Source: Cryomorphaceae bacterium
GTDB lineage: Bacteria > Bacteroidota > Bacteroidia > Flavobacteriales_G > Salibacteraceae
DNA: 15,900 nucleotides
Direction of reading: 5' to 3'
Assembly: GCA_003564735.1 (NCBI GenBank)
Contig: PXEK01000009.1
Coordinates: 1-15,900 of the forward strand
The notes beneath the pieces are model-generated. The model was not told where the DNA came from and made no database searches. It was given only the letters and a program-made list of their open reading frames with translations. Position 1 is the first letter of the stretch, and every line of letters starts with the position of its first letter. Positions 5,532 through 12,495 of the stretch are shown here, piece by piece. Position numbers and translations under genes: made by a program.

Positions 5532-7502
5532 TTGGATATTCCGGTCAGTATACTACTACACGTTTTTTATACCCTGCACATCACCCCCGGTGTATTGGTT
5601 GCGTTTGCTTTTATGCTGATTTTACTGCTTTGCTCCGCCTTAATCTCAGGTTCTGAAGTGGCGTTTTTTAGTTTAACTCCCACCGACTTGGATAAGCTGG
5701 AGAATGATTCCAATATGCAGAGTAAACGCATTTTGTCCCTGCATAGTGAGCCCAAAGAGCTGTTGGCCACTATTTTGATTTTGAATAACTTTCTTAACGT
5801 AGCCATCATTCTTATTTCCTCATTGCTCTCGCAAACCGTGTTTAGTTTTTCAGATGTTGAGGTTTTGGGAATCGTACTAACCGGCAGTGCCATCAACTTT
5901 GCCGTTAATGTGGTCATTATTTCTTTAATACTTCTGTTGTTTGGCGAGGTGATTCCAAAAGTATATGCCGCTTACAAAGCTCAGGCATTTGCTCAAATTA
6001 CCGCACCGCCTTTAGATTTAGGCCGTAACATTTTGGCTAAAACAGGCATTCTCAAATTGCTCATTCACTCTACGGGTTTCATAGATAAATCTATTTCCCG
6101 AAGCACAGATTCTATTTCTGTAGATGAGCTCTCCAAGGCATTCGAAATGGCCGATAAAAAAGATATCAATAAGGAGGAAGAGAGAATATTGAAGGGTATC
6201 GTCAAGTTTGGAAATACAGATGTTAAGCAAATAATGACTCCTAGGTTAGATGTGTTTTCGCTTTCCGTTGATACACCTTACAATGAAGTACTTGAAAAAT
6301 ACGTTCGAGAGGGGTATTCGCGATTGCCCGTTTATGAGGAAGGCTTTGACAACATAAAAGGTATTTTGTTCGTGAAAGATTTACTCCCTCACGTGAATGA
6401 GAAAGCCGATTTTAATTGGGTGAAACTTCTTCGTGAACCTTTTTATGTTCCCGAGAACAAAAAAATTGATGATTTGCTCAAAGAGTTTCAAGAAAAAAAA
6501 ATTCATATGGCTATTGTGGTCGATGAATACGGAGGGAGCTCCGGAATTATAACCCTTGAAGACGTTATTGAGGAAATTGTGGGCGATATATCAGATGAAC
6601 TCGACACTGACGAGGATATGATGTACTCCAAAATTGACAGTAAAAATTACGTTTTCAAAGGAAAAACCGCACTTAACGATGTGTATAGAGTATTAGATAT
6701 TGAAGGCGAAGATTTTGAACAAGAAAAAGGCGAAAGTGATACCCTGGCCGGTTTTGTTTTGGAACTTACGGGTAAAATGCCCAAAAAGAACGATAAAGTG
6801 AAGTTCGGCCGTTACCTGTTTACGGTAGAATCGGTAGATTTACGACGCATAAAGCAAATTAAAATGACAATTTTAGAGAGTCCGGCCGGTAAAAAAGACA
6901 GTGCCGATTCATCGGTTGGAGCGGCCGTAATTGCCCTCCTTTTATCTTGCTCACTTTTGTTTTCCTCATGTGCCGAGGATTACACGCCAAAACCGCGCGG
7001 TTACCACAGGGTGGAGTTCCCCGTTCAGGATTATGTGTCGCTCGAAAAGGAGTGTCCGTTCTTTTTTGAGCATAACCATGCCGCGGTTTATGATTACTCG
7101 CGAATTGATCGCGACCGCTTTCCCTGCAGGTTCAATTTGTATTACCCCCAACTCGATGCAAAACTTTACCTCACTTATTTTGGTGAAAATGTAAAAGATA
7201 GTTTGGTGAAATTCACTGAAGACAGTCGAGAGCTGGTGAAAAAGCACATCGTGAAGGCTCGCGATATTGAGGAGGTTTTTATCAGTAATGAAAGAGATGA
7301 TGTTTACGGGATCACGTTTGATTTTAAGGGCAGCACGGCCACTAATTATCAGTTTTTTGTTACCGATAGTGTAAACCACTATCTTCACGGGTCATTGTAT
7401 TTTGAGTTTCAACCCAATCCCGACTCGGTAGGTCCTGCCGTAGATTATCTCAAACAAGATATCGAACATTTGTTGGAGTCATTTCGGTGGAAAGAACGGT
7501 AG
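5532..7502 (+). CDS. gldE-gldD: GldE-GldD fusion: CNNM/CorC-type membrane protein joined to gliding-motility lipoprotein
   Basis: 656 residues in one open frame. Residues 1-448 are GldE. This part has a DUF21/CNNM membrane domain (about 18-190, with S-G-S-E-V-A-F-F-S and F-G-E-V-I-P-K). A CBS pair follows (about 210-335, with I-M-T-P-R and V-D-E-Y-G-G-S-S-G-I-I-T-L-E-D), then a CorC_HlyC domain to I-K-Q-I-K-M-T-I-L. After a 15-residue linker comes a hydrophobic segment (464-479) ending in lipobox F-S-S-C480. The GldD part (480-656) begins C-A-E-D-Y-T-P-K-P-R-G-Y. In Flavobacterium the two are separate genes needed for gliding and type IX secretion. With the CBS domains in the cytoplasm, the extra segment would put GldD in the periplasm. 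The start is TTG at 5532. An ATG at 6864 (residue 445) with A-rich upstream sequence could start GldD alone. A base-calling error is possible, but no stop or frame change is visible at the joint. Confidence 0.88.
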   Translation: MDIPVSILLHVFYTLHITPGVLVAFAFMLILLLCSALISGSEVAFFSLTPTDLDKLENDSNMQSKRILSLHSEPKELLATILILNNFLNVAIILISSLLSQTVFSFSDVEVLGIVLTGSAINFAVNVVIISLILLLFGEVIPKVYAAYKAQAFAQITAPPLDLGRNILAKTGILKLLIHSTGFIDKSISRSTDSISVDELSKAFEMADKKDINKEEERILKGIVKFGNTDVKQIMTPRLDVFSLSVDTPYNEVLEKYVREGYSRLPVYEEGFDNIKGILFVKDLLPHVNEKADFNWVKLLREPFYVPENKKIDDLLKEFQEKKIHMAIVVDEYGGSSGIITLEDVIEEIVGDISDELDTDEDMMYSKIDSKNYVFKGKTALNDVYRVLDIEGEDFEQEKGESDTLAGFVLELTGKMPKKNDKVKFGRYLFTVESVDLRRIKQIKMTILESPAGKKDSADSSVGAAVIALLLSCSLLFSSCAEDYTPKPRGYHRVEFPVQDYVSLEKECPFFFEHNHAAVYDYSRIDRDRFPCRFNLYYPQLDAKLYLTYFGENVKDSLVKFTEDSRELVKKHIVKARDIEEVFISNERDDVYGITFDFKGSTATNYQFFVTDSVNHYLHGSLYFEFQPNPDSVGPAVDYLKQDIEHLLESFRWKER

Positions 7503-7523
7503 GTGGAACTGCGTTCAACCTAC
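7499..7523. terminator. Hairpin shared by the convergent gldE-gldD and hypothetical gene ends
   Basis: GTAGGT-G-GAAC-TGC-GTTC-A-ACCTAC forms a 10-bp stem with one internal mismatch. It contains the TAG of the fusion gene (7500-7502) and the TAG of the opposite gene (7522-7520), which lie 17 nt apart. On the plus strand it is followed by A6, so it lacks a U-tract in that direction; the minus strand lacks one too. It may be a two-way end structure rather than a classical terminator. Confidence 0.45.
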
Positions 7524-7837
7524 AAAAAATCGAAAATATTGGGGAATTTAAAATCAAGGTCTCGAATTCCGCGCTCAATAATTCCCCTAAAAAACTCTGT
7601 ATCTTCCTCTTTATCTGTTGATGACTCCTTCGGGGTGTCGTTTTCCAAAGGCACTAAAAAGCCGTGCTTAAGCGAATCGGCGGGGGAATAAAGACTTTTG
7701 CCGGGAGTACGCTCCGGCGTATGGTGTTCTGACCAAAAAGAAGAGGAAAAAATAAAACCCGAAGAGTGTGTTCCTATTGCGGTAAATGTGATCAATACAA
7801 TAGTGATTAGACAGTATGAAAGGTTTTTTTTGCTCAT
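7520..7837 (-). CDS. Hypothetical protein with N-terminal signal or anchor
   Basis: 105 residues. I do not recognise a family. It starts M-S-K-K-N-L followed by a hydrophobic stretch (about 7-25, C-L-I-T-I-V-L-I-T-F-T-A-I-G-T), which looks like a Sec signal or a single anchor. The rest is polar, with an acidic Ser/Thr/Glu/Asp-rich patch (about 66-84) and an aromatic end (D-F-K-F-P-N-I-F-D-F-L). No Cys lies at a lipobox position. The ATG start and a proper signal-like N-terminus argue that it is real. It runs convergent to the GldE-GldD frame, with the two stops 17 nt apart. It may be a periplasmic or membrane accessory protein; no function can be assigned. Confidence 0.6.
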   Translation of the reverse strand: MSKKNLSYCLITIVLITFTAIGTHSSGFIFSSSFWSEHHTPERTPGKSLYSPADSLKHGFLVPLENDTPKESSTDKEEDTEFFRGIIERGIRDLDFKFPNIFDFL

Positions 7838-7942
7838 GCTATTTTGTCTTAATGAACATTGGTTGCACGCTTAACGTTCAAACGAGCCGTTTGTTTCAAT
7901 ATTCAATTAGAATGACCTGCGCGAAGAACCTTATTATTGGTG

Positions 7943-7950
7943 TACCTTTG
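7943..7950 (+). promoter_or_regulatory. Possible tatC -7 promoter box
   Basis: TACCTTTG matches TAnnTTTG and lies 13 nt before the tatC ATG, so the leader would be very short. No TTG at -33 is evident. The spacer between the divergent genes (7838-7963) must hold promoters for both. Confidence 0.45.
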
Positions 7951-7963
7951 CCGCCTTAAAATT

Positions 7964-8815
7964 ATGGCACAAACACAACAGAACGACGATATGTCGTTTT
8001 TGCAACATTTGGAAGCCCTGCGTTGGCACTTGGTTAGAGGATTAGGCGCGATTATTCTCGTAGCAATCATCCTTTTCCTCAATAAATCATTCGTTTTTGA
8101 CGGAATCATCTTCGCGCCAAAACAAGCCGACTTTTTCACTTTTCGTTTACTGTGTAAGTTCTCGCTCGTTTTGCATGAATATTTACCGTTTATGTTCGTG
8201 GCACCCGATGTGCTGTGCATTGGCCAAGATATTCCCAAACTCCAAAATATTAGCATGACCGGGCAATTTACCTCGCATATTATGGTGTCGTTGCTCGGGG
8301 GCGTGGTGGTGGCTTTTCCCTACATACTTTGGGAGGTATGGCGATTTGTAAAACCCGGGCTTATGCCTAAAGAGCGCAGTATGGCGCGCGGACTCATATT
8401 TTTTGCGTCGTTGTTGTTCTTTTTTGGGGTACTGTTCGGTTATTATGTCATTTCGCCCCTTTCCATCAACTTTTTAGCTACGTATAGCGTAAGTGCCGAT
8501 GTCCAAACCGTACCTACTTTAAGTACCTATATCACCACCGTTACCACAGTAGTTGTGGCGTGCGGTTTTTTGTTTGAACTGCCTATAATGGTTTACTTCC
8601 TCACCAAAACCGGACTCATCACCCCCGCTTTTTTGAGACAGTACCGCAGGCATTTTATTGTAATAGCTCTTGTCCTTTCCGCCATCATTACTCCCCCCGA
8701 TGTATTTAGCCAATTGCTGGTGTGTATTCCGCTCACTTTTTTGTACGAAATAAGCATCATGCTTTCGGCTTACATCGTGCGTAAAGAAAAGGCAAGAGAA
8801 AAAGCGGAGGAGTAA
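7964..8815 (+). CDS. tatC: Twin-arginine translocase subunit TatC
   Basis: 283 residues from the ATG at 7964; the frame is open up to 7937 but the short extension has no family support. TatC is the polytopic receptor for folded proteins with twin-arginine signal peptides. Six membrane segments are visible, with family landmarks F-L-Q-H-L-E-A-L-R-W-H (12-22), the second cytoplasmic loop F-V-K-P-G-L-M-P-K-E-R-S, and F-F-G-V-L-F-G-Y-Y-V-I-S-P. The glutamate of that loop (equivalent to E103 of E. coli) is kept. At the position of E. coli E15 the protein has Ala18, although E17 lies next to it. tatA is not in the window. hemJ follows 48 nt downstream. Confidence 0.93.
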   Translation: MAQTQQNDDMSFLQHLEALRWHLVRGLGAIILVAIILFLNKSFVFDGIIFAPKQADFFTFRLLCKFSLVLHEYLPFMFVAPDVLCIGQDIPKLQNISMTGQFTSHIMVSLLGGVVVAFPYILWEVWRFVKPGLMPKERSMARGLIFFASLLFFFGVLFGYYVISPLSINFLATYSVSADVQTVPTLSTYITTVTTVVVACGFLFELPIMVYFLTKTGLITPAFLRQYRRHFIVIALVLSAIITPPDVFSQLLVCIPLTFLYEISIMLSAYIVRKEKAREKAEE

Positions 8816-8863
8816 AAATGATTACTGCCTTCAACGAAATTGAAAACGGCAAAACGTAAAACC

Positions 8864-9418
8864 ATGCTTTATATAAAAGCTTTACATATCATTTTTATGG
8901 TTACCTGGTTCGCCGGGCTGTTTTACATCGTGCGCCTTTTTATATATCATGTTGAAACTCGTGAGGAGTTTGAGAAATCTCAAAAGCAACAAGCTGATGT
9001 AATCAAGCACGAGGTACTCATTAAACAGTTTAAACTCATGCAAAAGCGACTATGGTACGGCATTACTTGGCCGGGCGGCATACTCACCACCGTATTTGGG
9101 TTTTGGTTGCTCATCAAAATGAATTTATGGAGTGCACCTTACATGCATATTAAGCTGGCTTTTATTTTTTTACTTATACTCTACCATTTCAGCTGCCAGT
9201 ACATTTACAACCGTTTACGACGTGATATAATTTCATACACGGGCAATCAACTTCGCGTGTGGAATGAGGTAGCCACGCTATTTTTAGTGGCCATAGTATT
9301 TGTGGTAGTACTCAAAAATACCTTTAATTGGATTTACGGAGTCGTTGGTCTTATTGTATTTGCCGCCGCACTTATGGCCGCGATTAAAATTTACAAAATA
9401 ATAAGAGCCAAAAGCTAA
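8864..9418 (+). CDS. hemJ: Protoporphyrinogen IX oxidase HemJ (CopD-like family)
   Basis: 184 residues from the ATG at 8864 (M-L-Y-I-K-A-L-H-I-I-F-M-V-T-W-F-A-G-L-F). HemJ oxidises protoporphyrinogen IX to protoporphyrin IX in haem synthesis, in the inner membrane. The conserved His8 in the first segment, the R-L-F-I-Y-H end of that segment, W-P-G-G-I-L-T-T-V-F-G, and His95/Lys97 in Y-M-H-I-K-L-A-F match the family. Four to five hydrophobic segments and the length agree. An in-frame TTG at 8842 would lengthen it by only a few residues without family support. It probably shares a transcript with tatC. The name is inferred from motif memory, not from a search. Confidence 0.85.
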   Translation: MLYIKALHIIFMVTWFAGLFYIVRLFIYHVETREEFEKSQKQQADVIKHEVLIKQFKLMQKRLWYGITWPGGILTTVFGFWLLIKMNLWSAPYMHIKLAFIFLLILYHFSCQYIYNRLRRDIISYTGNQLRVWNEVATLFLVAIVFVVVLKNTFNWIYGVVGLIVFAAALMAAIKIYKIIRAKS

Positions 9419-9482
9419 ACTAAAACCCTTGCTCGAGTGTATTAAGTGAACTTTCAATTAAAAAAGCACACAACGCAACGCC

Positions 9483-10745
9483 ATGAAGTCACCCTTTCTC
9501 GTTCTGTTTTTTCTTTTACTCTTTTTCTTTCTTGTCGATTTGTATGTGGCACGTGGCGTAAAAACCCTGTATTCCTCACTGTCGCAAGATTCATTTGCGC
9601 GTTATGCCGTTTGGGTGCATTGGCTGTTTTTTGGGGTTACCGTTGTGGCTTATCTCATTGCCTTTAGCGGTATATTCAGCTTTAAAAATCACGAAAACTA
9701 CCGTTTTTTCTACTTTTTGTTCGGGTTAACTTTGCTTTTCTACATCCCCAAATTATTTTTTGGACTATTTATGCTTGTTGATGATGTTTGGTGGGTTTTA
9801 CGCAAATTGTATCACGTAAGCGGTTTGTCATCATTTTCTCGGTCAGAGCCTTACCGCCCCGACCGCCTTGCGTTTTTGTACCGTATAGGCGCGGTAACCG
9901 CCGCCGTACCTTTTGCCGCAGCGGCGTACGGCATGTTGAAAGGCCGGTGGGATTTTAGAGTGGTGAACGAAACCTTAGTTTCCTCCAAAATACCCGAGGC
10001 GTTTAACGGATTTAAAGTAGTGCAATTTTCAGATGCGCATTTGGGCAGTTTTTTCAACAACATTAAGCCCGTGGAAGAAGCGCTCAAAATTATGAACAGC
10101 CTTGAACCCGATATAATTGTATTTACGGGCGATATGGTAAACAACTATGCGGCAGAGGCCGAGAAGTGGATTCCGTACTTCAAAAAGCTAAAAGCCAAGC
10201 ACGGTAAGTATGCCGTATTGGGAAATCACGATTACGGCGGCTACGGTCAATACAGTAGTGCTGACGGTAAGGAGCGCAACTTTGACCGACTCATTGAAAT
10301 CATTAGCGAAATGGATTTTCAATTACTCAGGAATGAACACGCCGTGATTGAGAAAAACCAACAGCGTATCGATTTATTGGGCGTGGAGAATTGGGGAATT
10401 AAGCCTTTTCCACAGTTGGGTGACGTGAATAAGGCAAAGGCGGGTAGTTCGTCACCTTTCAAAATTTTACTATCGCACGATCCTTCGCATTGGGATGCTG
10501 AAATTTTACCGCGACATCGGGATATTGACCTCACGCTATCCGGCCATACACACGGAGCACAGTTTGGGGTGGAATTGGGCAACATAAAGTGGAGTCCCGT
10601 GAAATATAAGTATGAACGCTGGGGCGGAATGTACACCGAGGGGGAACAAAAGCTATACGTTAACCGAGGCTTTGGTTACATAGGTTTTCCCGGTAGGGTG
10701 GGTATGCCCCCCGAAATCACATGTTTTACACTCAGGAGCACGTAA
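9483..10745 (+). CDS. Membrane-anchored metallophosphoesterase
   Basis: 420 residues. Four hydrophobic segments (about 3-21, 43-65, 75-98, 134-150) precede a calcineurin-like phosphoesterase domain (about 175-400). The metal ligands are all present: D184 and H186 (F-S-D-A-H-L-G), D217 (F-T-G-D-M-V-N), N248 and H249 (L-G-N-H-D-Y), H332 (L-S-H-D-P) and H355/H357 (S-G-H-T-H-G-A-Q-F-G). This layout resembles the YkuE-type group, some of which act on UDP-sugar or lipid intermediates; the substrate here is unknown. The domain could face either side of the membrane. It starts 64 nt after hemJ. Its stop lies 12 nt from the convergent mltF stop, with no clear terminator between. Confidence 0.87.
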   Translation: MKSPFLVLFFLLLFFFLVDLYVARGVKTLYSSLSQDSFARYAVWVHWLFFGVTVVAYLIAFSGIFSFKNHENYRFFYFLFGLTLLFYIPKLFFGLFMLVDDVWWVLRKLYHVSGLSSFSRSEPYRPDRLAFLYRIGAVTAAVPFAAAAYGMLKGRWDFRVVNETLVSSKIPEAFNGFKVVQFSDAHLGSFFNNIKPVEEALKIMNSLEPDIIVFTGDMVNNYAAEAEKWIPYFKKLKAKHGKYAVLGNHDYGGYGQYSSADGKERNFDRLIEIISEMDFQLLRNEHAVIEKNQQRIDLLGVENWGIKPFPQLGDVNKAKAGSSSPFKILLSHDPSHWDAEILPRHRDIDLTLSGHTHGAQFGVELGNIKWSPVKYKYERWGGMYTEGEQKLYVNRGFGYIGFPGRVGMPPEITCFTLRST

Positions 10746-10757
10746 GTAAACTCTCTA

Positions 10758-12248
10758 TTATTCCAAGAAGTTGCGATAATGCTCATAGTTGCGCATGATG
10801 TTTCGCACATATTTGTAGGGTTCTCGTCCGCGGCAATAACCGTGGCGCACCACCTCATCCCGATAATATTCGGGATTGCTTTTTGCTAAAATCATATCCT
10901 CAACGTTATTGAACCAAACATCGGGGTCGCGATCGTGTTTTTTCGCCAAGCGTCGAGCGTCTTGAATATGTCCTATACCCACATTGTAAGAGGCCAATGT
11001 AAAGTGAATGACCTCTTGTGAATCGGGGAGTTGTATCTCGTTTTGCCAATAATCTCTCACCTTTTCGATATATCGGGTTCCGGCGTACACGTTGGGGTCG
11101 GGCATAAACAATTGTCCCGAATCAACACCAAATTGCAAGGCCGTTGACGGCATTAACTGCATAAGGCCCAAAGCTCCCGCCCAAGAGCGCGATGTGGGGT
11201 CAAAGTTACTTTCTTGGCGAACCAATGAGGCAATGAGTGACCAGTCCCAACCTATGCTTTCAGCATATTTTTTGAAAACATCATCAAAAGGAGAAATGCT
11301 GCCGCCTCCCCTTAAACTGTAAAGTCCTGACACTTTTTGACCCGCTTTGCGCGTCCACTTAAAGTACTTGTTGTAAATATAGGCGTAATCAGATGATTTT
11401 CCCGCACCTTCAATCCAAGCGTTAATGGTGTCCCGTAATTTGGGACTGTTTTTAGGTATTACCCAAGCAATGTTTTGACTGAAGGATATAGGAGTTCTTA
11501 TATCCACCCGAGGGTGAAACGTTTGAAAAAAGTTGGCAATATTCTCATCCTCTACAGAGTACTGAATACTGTCGCTGTCGATAAGGGCCATCAAGCTGTC
11601 ACAATCGAGATTGGACGGAATCAACACAATGTTGATGGAGTCGCCTATTTCATTTTGCAAATTGAGTAAACGCTCGTGAAATGAGGTTCCCCTTCTTACG
11701 TGAACGGTCTTGCCCGCCAGGTCTTTCGGCTCCTGAATCAATTGGCGGTCGATTTGTTCCCTAGTGAGCGTGCGGTAATTTTCGGGAAGTTTTTGCAGTA
11801 ATACTTGTCTGGTGCTGAGGTGGGGTTCTGAAAATAAAAATCTTTCTTTCCTGGCTTTGGTCACCGTAAAATTGGCGGCTCCCACGTGCCCGAAGCCGTT
11901 TTCCAAACTGTCTAAAATAGACGTGGTTTCATCAATGACCGTTATTTCTAAATCGACATCTAAATAATTGGAGAAAAGCTCCAGCAGTTCATATTCGTAG
12001 CCCATAGGTACGCCGCGGTAGATGAAATAACCGGTGGCGCTGTTATCGGTAAGGGCGTGTATTTTACCCGTCTCTAAAATTTCATCTAGTGCATCATCAC
12101 GGGTGTATCCCGAATCCTCATTATTGCTATCGTCGACAAGCGGAGAATCGCAAGAGGCAAGTAAGAGAATGAGCGCAATTACGCCGATAATTTTACGGCG
12201 GCGTAAAACAGAATAAATGTGAGTACAATACCGAGTAATACTTTCCAT
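10758..12248 (-). CDS. mltF: Membrane-bound lytic murein transglycosylase, MltF type
   Basis: 496 residues. A long n-region with R-R-R-K (16-19) leads to a hydrophobic core and lipobox L-A-S-C33, so it is a predicted lipoprotein. Residues about 55-295 form a bacterial extracellular solute-binding (SBP_bac_3) domain, and about 320-470 an SLT lysozyme-like domain. The catalytic glutamate is E346 in V-R-Q-E-S-N-F-D-P, followed by G-L-M-Q-L-M-P-S-T-A and A-S-Y-N-V-G-I-G-H. It cleaves peptidoglycan to 1,6-anhydro products, and the SBP domain in this family senses cell-wall peptides. The only good start (ATG at 12248) lies inside the upstream 62-residue gene, giving a 70-nt overlap. Confidence 0.92.
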   Translation of the reverse strand: MESITRYCTHIYSVLRRRKIIGVIALILLLASCDSPLVDDSNNEDSGYTRDDALDEILETGKIHALTDNSATGYFIYRGVPMGYEYELLELFSNYLDVDLEITVIDETTSILDSLENGFGHVGAANFTVTKARKERFLFSEPHLSTRQVLLQKLPENYRTLTREQIDRQLIQEPKDLAGKTVHVRRGTSFHERLLNLQNEIGDSINIVLIPSNLDCDSLMALIDSDSIQYSVEDENIANFFQTFHPRVDIRTPISFSQNIAWVIPKNSPKLRDTINAWIEGAGKSSDYAYIYNKYFKWTRKAGQKVSGLYSLRGGGSISPFDDVFKKYAESIGWDWSLIASLVRQESNFDPTSRSWAGALGLMQLMPSTALQFGVDSGQLFMPDPNVYAGTRYIEKVRDYWQNEIQLPDSQEVIHFTLASYNVGIGHIQDARRLAKKHDRDPDVWFNNVEDMILAKSNPEYYRDEVVRHGYCRGREPYKYVRNIMRNYEHYRNFLE

Positions 12249-12367
12249 GTTCCTTTAAATAATGTAGGGTTTTTTCTCGCATCTTTAGTGTAGGCAAAGG
12301 CTATAACTATGATGAATGCAGCCAGTACGATGAGCGCGAAGATGAGTTGGTTGTCGCTAAGTGCCAT
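12179..12367 (-). CDS. Small two-segment membrane protein, unknown function
   Basis: 62 residues: two hydrophobic segments (about 9-26 and 42-60) joined by a polar loop with K-D-A-R-K-N-P-T. Both ends look periplasmic or outside by the positive-inside rule. The ATG at 12367 follows a good TAnnTTTG box by about 33 nt. It overlaps the mltF start in another frame, so the end of the second segment is read from the same DNA as the mltF signal peptide. I do not recognise a family. It may be co-transcribed and translationally coupled with mltF. Confidence 0.6.
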   Translation of the reverse strand: MALSDNQLIFALIVLAAFIIVIAFAYTKDARKNPTLFKGTWKVLLGIVLTFILFYAAVKLSA

Positions 12368-12399
12368 TTTTGTTGTTTTAAATCACAAATCAAACTTGT

Positions 12400-12407
12400 C
12401 AAAAGTA
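12400..12407 (-). promoter_or_regulatory. Possible promoter box of the small membrane protein-mltF operon
   Basis: The minus strand reads TACTTTTG, matching TAnnTTTG, about 33 nt before the ATG at 12367. No clear TTG is seen 19 nt further upstream. Confidence 0.5.
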
Positions 12408-12495
12408 CAAAAAAATAGGGTTGGAGAACATAGTCCTTTGTAACGTGCCAATTCGGGGTTTTGTTTTTTATGGGTTGTTCTAAGGGGTATGGGAG

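Noticed and set aside
6966..7388. 140-codon minus-strand frame opposite the GldD domain
   Set aside because: The plus-strand frame encodes recognisable GldD sequence; the antisense frame shows no domain or start context.
3112..7502. HU-mutY-ssb-gldE-gldD as a novel gene cluster
   Set aside because: This order is a known flavobacterial arrangement; only the fusion of the last two genes is unusual.
7503..7691. 62-codon plus-strand frame after gldE-gldD
   Set aside because: It is antisense to the 105-residue gene, which has the better start and a signal-like N-terminus; this frame has no recognisable features.
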